This document shows positions 6,253 to 10,006 of a DNA stretch of 10,006 bases, piece by piece; positions within the stretch are counted from its first letter, which is position 1, and every line of letters starts with the position of its first letter. Origin of the DNA: Geopsychrobacter sp. GTDB taxonomy: Bacteria; Desulfobacterota; Desulfuromonadia; Desulfuromonadales; Geopsychrobacteraceae. Below the pieces are notes generated by a model. It ran no database searches and was not told where the DNA came from. It saw only the letters and a list, made by a program, of their open reading frames with translations. Location: the NCBI GenBank assembly GCA_030620915.1, contig JAUXIR010000030.1, forward strand, positions 1 through 10,006. Direction: 5' to 3'. A program made the translations under genes and the position numbers.

Positions 6253-7314
6253 TCAATATTCCTCTAAAATCTCATATTCGGTCGTGCGCCGCGCCGGGGT
6301 AAATCCGGCAGCCCGGGCCAGGTCGATGATCTCCTGCTGCGACATGCGAAAGGAGATCCCGGCGGCGGCGACCACATTCTCTTCGAGCATGGTTCCACCC
6401 AGATCGTTGGCGCCGAAGAAGAGCGCCACCTGGGCCATATCGGCCCCTTGAGTCACCCAGCTGGCCTGGATATTGTCGATATTATCGAGCAGAATCCTGG
6501 AGAGCGCCAGCACCCTGAGGTAGTCTACGCCGCTGGCTCTTTCCCCGCCCAGCTCGGTATTGTCGGGCTGAAAGGTCCAGGGGATAAAAGCGGTAAAGCC
6601 GCCGGTTCTTGCCTGGATTTCGCGGATCCGCAGCAGGTGCTCGACGATATCAGCCGGGGTTTCACAGCTGCCGAACATCATGGTCGCGGTCGAGCGCATC
6701 CCCAGTGCGTGTGCGGTCTCCATCACCTCACCCCACTGCTGCCAGCCGATCTTGTTGGGCGAAATCTGTTGACGAACATCATCGACCAGCACCTCGGCCC
6801 CGGCACCGGGCAGAGACTTAAGCCCCGCCGCCTGCAGCCGCTTCAGGCACTCCGGCATCGAGATCTCGGAAAGCAGGGCAATATGGCAGATCTCGGCCGC
6901 CGAAAGCGAGTGAATCTGCACCTGCGGAAAACGCCGCCGCAGTTGACGGAACAGTTGCTCGAACCATTCGATCCTAAGCGTCGGGTGCAGTCCACCCTGC
7001 ATCAACAGCTGGGTGCCGCCATGCTCGACCAGCTCCTGCACCTTGGCAAAGATCGTCTCGTAATCGAGCAGATAGGCGTTTTCGGCCTCGGCATCGCAGT
7101 AGAAAGCGCAGAACTTGCACTTCGACTCACAGACGTTGCTGTAGTTGACGTTGCGATCGACCACAAAGCTGACCCGATTATCGGGATGCATGCGCCGACG
7201 GATATTATCGGCCAATCGGCCGACCTCAAGCAGATCGGCCTCGGTCAGCAGCCAGAGGGCTTCGTCCCGTGAAAGCTGATTGCCTGATTTAATTTTTTCT
7301 TCAATTCTGACCAT
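6253..7314 (-). CDS. mqnC: Cyclic dehypoxanthinyl futalosine synthase MqnC (radical SAM)
   Basis: A radical-SAM enzyme that cyclises dehypoxanthine futalosine to the cyclic form in the futalosine pathway of menaquinone synthesis. From ATG 7314 it has 353 residues. The [4Fe-4S] cysteines are C62-x3-C66-x2-C69 ([12 protein letters not shown]), after the [10 protein letters not shown] lead. MqnC-like stretches are [85 protein letters not shown] and the ending [23 protein letters not shown] and [11 protein letters not shown] separate it from MqnE, which has FQTFIPLAFQP and VVEEKI. A TTG three codons upstream (7323) is an equally spaced alternative start. It is co-directional with mqnE, hisC and the unknown gene; the operon supplies quinone for anaerobic respiration. 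Confidence 0.93.
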   Translation of the reverse strand: MVRIEEKIKSGNQLSRDEALWLLTEADLLEVGRLADNIRRRMHPDNRVSFVVDRNVNYSNVCESKCKFCAFYCDAEAENAYLLDYETIFAKVQELVEHGGTQLLMQGGLHPTLRIEWFEQLFRQLRRRFPQVQIHSLSAAEICHIALLSEISMPECLKRLQAAGLKSLPGAGAEVLVDDVRQQISPNKIGWQQWGEVMETAHALGMRSTATMMFGSCETPADIVEHLLRIREIQARTGGFTAFIPWTFQPDNTELGGERASGVDYLRVLALSRILLDNIDNIQASWVTQGADMAQVALFFGANDLGGTMLEENVVAAAGISFRMSQQEIIDLARAAGFTPARRTTEYEILEEY

Positions 7315-7347
7315 ATCAGCCAAGCCTGAACCTGAAAACGGTTAATC

Positions 7348-9573
7348 TCAAAACAGATCTTCCTCTTCAATTTTCCGTCCCATAAATGCCCCGACACTGT
7401 TTTCGGCAACAGCAATCATCAACGGGATTTCTCTGAGGGGGACCGATTTGTCAGCAACGGCCTCCGCAACATGAAACATATGCTCCCAGAGGACAGGTGG
7501 CCTTTTTGCAGCCTTGAGCCAACCCGTGGTCAGGACCAATCTCTCCAACCATAACTCCCGTCGCGGTTCAATGACCTGGTCAAGAAGTTCGATGATCGGC
7601 TCCATCGGATCGATCCGGGCATCTTCAACGAATATGGCCTCGAGTCTGCGATCAACCTCCGCATCATCCTCAAACCAGCTATGGGCAAAATGCTGCTGCT
7701 CAGGCCAGTCCGCCGATTGCTGCAGAGCATATTGCCGAACCGGTTCCAGCAGCATTTTTCTGCCCTTGCCCTGCAGCGACTCTCTGAACATGGCAAGCTC
7801 CCGACGCGCATCGAGAGGATCAGCCTTCCACTGATCAGAGCCGAGCTGTTCGGCAATGGCGACCAACCAATGGCTGGGCACCTTCCCTTCCCCGGCCCCA
7901 TCCGCCAAAGCCTGGCACAGACGTCGATCGGGATAGTCGGTCGCGACTTCCGTCCCGCCGGCCTCCTGACGCATCATCTTCAGAAAGAGATTCAATTCAC
8001 GCTTGTTCGGAAAAGGGATAAGAAAGGCATCGGCCACCCCAAAGCCTTTTTTCAGCATGATCGAACAACTCAGGTAGCTTTTGCCTTGCTGAAGCACGAT
8101 TTGCAGCGATTGCGCGCCTGCACCATCGATCGCGGAGGCATAAACCTGTTTCTTCATTCCCTGAGGCAAGGGCGCGCACTCGATGCGTGCCCGACGTGCA
8201 TTGGCAATCGCCTGATCAAGGTTTTTACGCAAGGCTTCGGGAAACCAATTACGCGACACGATCAATCTGCGTAGCGATTCCGGGGTAAAGTTCTGCCCTG
8301 CTGTTTGAGCGAGAAATTCCGCGACCCCCGTCCTGACGTTCGCATGCGGGTGAAACAACATCAGCACGGCTGCACTGCGCGCCAATGGCAGATCGGCAAA
8401 AAACAGTTGAGTACACAAGGTCACCTGAGCAGTGGCATCACCGATAGCCAACATCTGCAATAAGGCATCGACCAATTCGAACGATGATTTGATCTCCAGC
8501 TCATCCAGACTGACAAGCAGATCATCGAGTGCCTGCTCAGGGGAAAAATCGGCCATCCCATCATGCTCCAGACCTGCAAGCATCCGGCTGGTATTCGCTT
8601 CATGCAGTTCCGGCAGGATTTCAACCCTGGAATCGAGCAAAACTCTGGTCACCTCGGCTCCCAGTTCAAAATCGACACCTTCGGCAAAAATGTGACCGGC
8701 CAGAGCCATCTGCCAGTGATGCATCTGCTTGGCGGCATCCGGCCTTTGCCGCTCCAAATCAGTACGCAAGATATCCAGCGCATCTGCCAGCAGCCGTAAC
8801 GCGGCATCGATCTCTTTTTCATCCTCACCGATAAACAGTTCAATCAGTAATTCAGCAAACTCTTCGGCCGCAGATTCATAGCGATACAGGCAGCCACGCA
8901 ACTGTTGCTGACGCTCGCGATGATCGTCGTAATCCTCCAGATCTCGACTGCGGTATCTGTCGACCAACTCTGCCATGACAGATAGCTCGGGATCGGTAAA
9001 ATCATCGGCAAACAAATTTTGCTGGCGAGACTCTACTTGTTTATTTTTTTGACCGCGAATGCTCGAAGACAAAGTGCCCACGATGTCTTGAAGCAAGGTT
9101 TCAAAATCAGGCAAAGACTCATCATTGTCCTCGACAACGGGCCGATGCTTCGGGAAGGGTTCCCCCTTGTAGCTGAATCCATCAACTTTCTTTCGCACCG
9201 CCCGATAACGTCGGCACATACCCCGGTACCAATCAGGTGCATCATTGAGCATATCAATAAAGATTTCCAGCAGGCCTTCGGCCGCAGCAGATTGCTTGCC
9301 CGAATCGTTGAGAATCGGGGGGGCAAAGGGGTTGCCGATATCGAGACAAAAATCGATGCACGCCGCAGGCTTCCCCTTATCGTTGAAAACCTGCAGAATC
9401 ACCTGCCTGCAATCACAACCCTTTTGCACACAATAGATTTCAACAAACAGATAGACCCCAGCCCGTGCCTTGCCGACTTTTTTCGGCAAGGATATTTCCA
9501 GCATGCCCTTTTGGGTCTGGGGAAAAAGTTCAACATAGGGAGCCAACCCCTGCTTCATCAGCTCATCAGACAT
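7348..9573 (-). CDS. Uncharacterised 741-residue protein between mqnE and mqnC (Cys-rich N-terminal module, HEAT-like helices)
   Basis: I cannot assign a function. The N-terminus (about 10-130) is a beta-rich module with C48-x4-C53-x-C55 in IYCVQKGCDCRQVIL, plus C72 and C76. It ends in the helix EGLLEIFIDMLNDAPDWYRG. A similar CDCR module occurs, to my recollection, in proteins carrying SEC-C zinc motifs, but no SEC-C motif is visible here. Residues 150-225 are charged and probably a linker. About 235-460 is helical and HEAT-like (ARSAAVLMLFHPHANVR at 398-414, then LRRLIVSRNWFPEALRKNLD). About 475-540 (YASAIDGAGAQSLQIVLQQ, KGFGVADAFLIPF) looks beta-rich, and 560-741 is helical, ending in acidic EEEDLF. 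There is no signal peptide or membrane segment. ATG 9573 lies two bases after the mqnE stop with GAGGG ten bases upstream; a TTG at 9579 is also in frame. Its place suggests co-expression with menaquinone enzymes. Confidence 0.85.
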   Translation of the reverse strand: MSDELMKQGLAPYVELFPQTQKGMLEISLPKKVGKARAGVYLFVEIYCVQKGCDCRQVILQVFNDKGKPAACIDFCLDIGNPFAPPILNDSGKQSAAAEGLLEIFIDMLNDAPDWYRGMCRRYRAVRKKVDGFSYKGEPFPKHRPVVEDNDESLPDFETLLQDIVGTLSSSIRGQKNKQVESRQQNLFADDFTDPELSVMAELVDRYRSRDLEDYDDHRERQQQLRGCLYRYESAAEEFAELLIELFIGEDEKEIDAALRLLADALDILRTDLERQRPDAAKQMHHWQMALAGHIFAEGVDFELGAEVTRVLLDSRVEILPELHEANTSRMLAGLEHDGMADFSPEQALDDLLVSLDELEIKSSFELVDALLQMLAIGDATAQVTLCTQLFFADLPLARSAAVLMLFHPHANVRTGVAEFLAQTAGQNFTPESLRRLIVSRNWFPEALRKNLDQAIANARRARIECAPLPQGMKKQVYASAIDGAGAQSLQIVLQQGKSYLSCSIMLKKGFGVADAFLIPFPNKRELNLFLKMMRQEAGGTEVATDYPDRRLCQALADGAGEGKVPSHWLVAIAEQLGSDQWKADPLDARRELAMFRESLQGKGRKMLLEPVRQYALQQSADWPEQQHFAHSWFEDDAEVDRRLEAIFVEDARIDPMEPIIELLDQVIEPRRELWLERLVLTTGWLKAAKRPPVLWEHMFHVAEAVADKSVPLREIPLMIAVAENSVGAFMGRKIEEEDLF

Positions 9574-9575
9574 AA

Positions 9576-10006
9576 TCAATAAACCCTCAATTCGTTATAC
9601 AGGGTATCCCGCTCCACCGGCAGTCTCCCCGCCTTGCGAATCAGTTCGACAATCTGCTCCTTACCCATCGCCTGCGGCGAGTCGGCCCCGGCGTCATGAC
9701 CGATCTTCTCTTCGACCACGGTGCCATCCAGATCATTGACCCCGAAGCAGAGGGAGGTCTGGGCGATCTTGAGCCCTAACATCACCCAGTAAGCCTTGAT
9801 ATGCTGGAAGTTATCCAGATAGAGCCGACTGATCGCCAGGGTCTTGAGTGCGTCGACACCACCGACCCCTTTGGCCCCCGGCACCCGTGTGTTGTCAGGC
9901 TGAAAGGCCAGCGGGATGAAGGTCTGGAAGCCGCAGGTGCGATCCTGCAGCTCGCGCAGCAGACGCAGATGTTCGACCCGGTCGGCGTATGTTTCCAGAT
10001 GGCCGA
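9576..10006 (-). CDS. mqnE: Aminofutalosine synthase MqnE, C-terminal 142 residues (runs off right edge)
   Basis: A radical-SAM enzyme that joins the MqnA product (3-enolpyruvylbenzoate) to the SAM-derived adenosyl radical to give aminofutalosine, early in the futalosine pathway. Only the C-terminal part is visible, starting GHLETYADRVEHLRLLRELQ. Distinctive stretches are GFQTFIPLAFQPDNTR, ISRLYLDNFQHIKAYWVMLG, DLDGTVVEEKIGHDAGAD and the ending AGRLPVERDTLYNELRVY. KAYWVMLG and VVEEKI fit MqnE rather than MqnC. The CxxxCxxC cluster site lies beyond the window. The TGA (9578-9576) is two bases from the ATG of the next gene, so the two are translationally coupled. One note: the usual HxAGA segment reads HDAGAD here. 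Confidence 0.9.
   Translation of the reverse strand, partial: GHLETYADRVEHLRLLRELQDRTCGFQTFIPLAFQPDNTRVPGAKGVGGVDALKTLAISRLYLDNFQHIKAYWVMLGLKIAQTSLCFGVNDLDGTVVEEKIGHDAGADSPQAMGKEQIVELIRKAGRLPVERDTLYNELRVY

Noticed and set aside
6448..7272. 274-residue plus-strand ORF
   Set aside because: It is an antisense shadow of mqnC, whose radical-SAM motifs are clear on the minus strand.
7681..8274. 197-residue plus-strand ORF within the 741-residue gene
   Set aside because: It is antisense to a long continuous frame with good start signals and coherent codon use; no ribosome site or motif was seen.
9574..9579. TTG start at 9579 for the 741-residue gene
   Set aside because: It overlaps the mqnE stop with only four bases to the GAGGG site; ATG 9573 has better spacing and a better codon.

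Overview
The window looks like a chromosomal segment of an anaerobic deltaproteobacterium, most likely of the Desulfuromonadales (Geobacter/Desulfuromonas type). I infer this from the futalosine-pathway menaquinone genes (mqnE, mqnC), a short stand-alone GAF protein of a kind I associate with that group, a Sel1-repeat protein and moderately GC-rich coding sequence. No rRNA, tRNA, CRISPR array, transposase or phage gene is visible.

Layout. Positions 1-833 (minus) hold the N-terminal part of an M3-family oligoendopeptidase F that runs off the left edge. Positions 834-1145 contain no gene. They hold a probable pepF promoter and a ~170-bp imperfect palindrome centred at 1010/1011 that looks like a non-autonomous mobile element (MITE or large REP type). 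Two plus-strand genes follow: a small GAF-domain protein (1146-1625) whose C-terminus appears frameshifted, and a 366-residue protein made almost entirely of ten Sel1 repeats (1833-2933). A hairpin overlapping the sel1 stop codon separates this block from the convergent minus-strand cluster.

From 10006 down to 2976 everything is on the minus strand and tightly packed: mqnE (C-terminal part) - a 741-residue uncharacterised protein - mqnC - hisC - mutY - rnd. Gaps are 2, 33 (to the chosen mqnC start), 1, 6 and 0 bases, so this is very probably one operon. MqnE and MqnC are the two radical-SAM enzymes of the futalosine route to menaquinone. HisC is histidinol-phosphate aminotransferase, MutY removes adenine opposite 8-oxoguanine, and Rnd is RNase D.

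Points worth attention. (1) rnd is interrupted by one in-frame UGA at codon 68, and the flanking sequence stays in frame and full length. (2) The GAF gene has lost one base near its 3' end. Two such lesions in 10 kb could be sequencing errors or real gene decay. (3) The 741-residue gene sits between two menaquinone genes with translation-coupling spacing, has a Cys-x4-Cys-x-Cys N-terminal motif and HEAT-like helices, and has no assigned function. (4) The long palindromic element lies between the divergent pepF and GAF genes.
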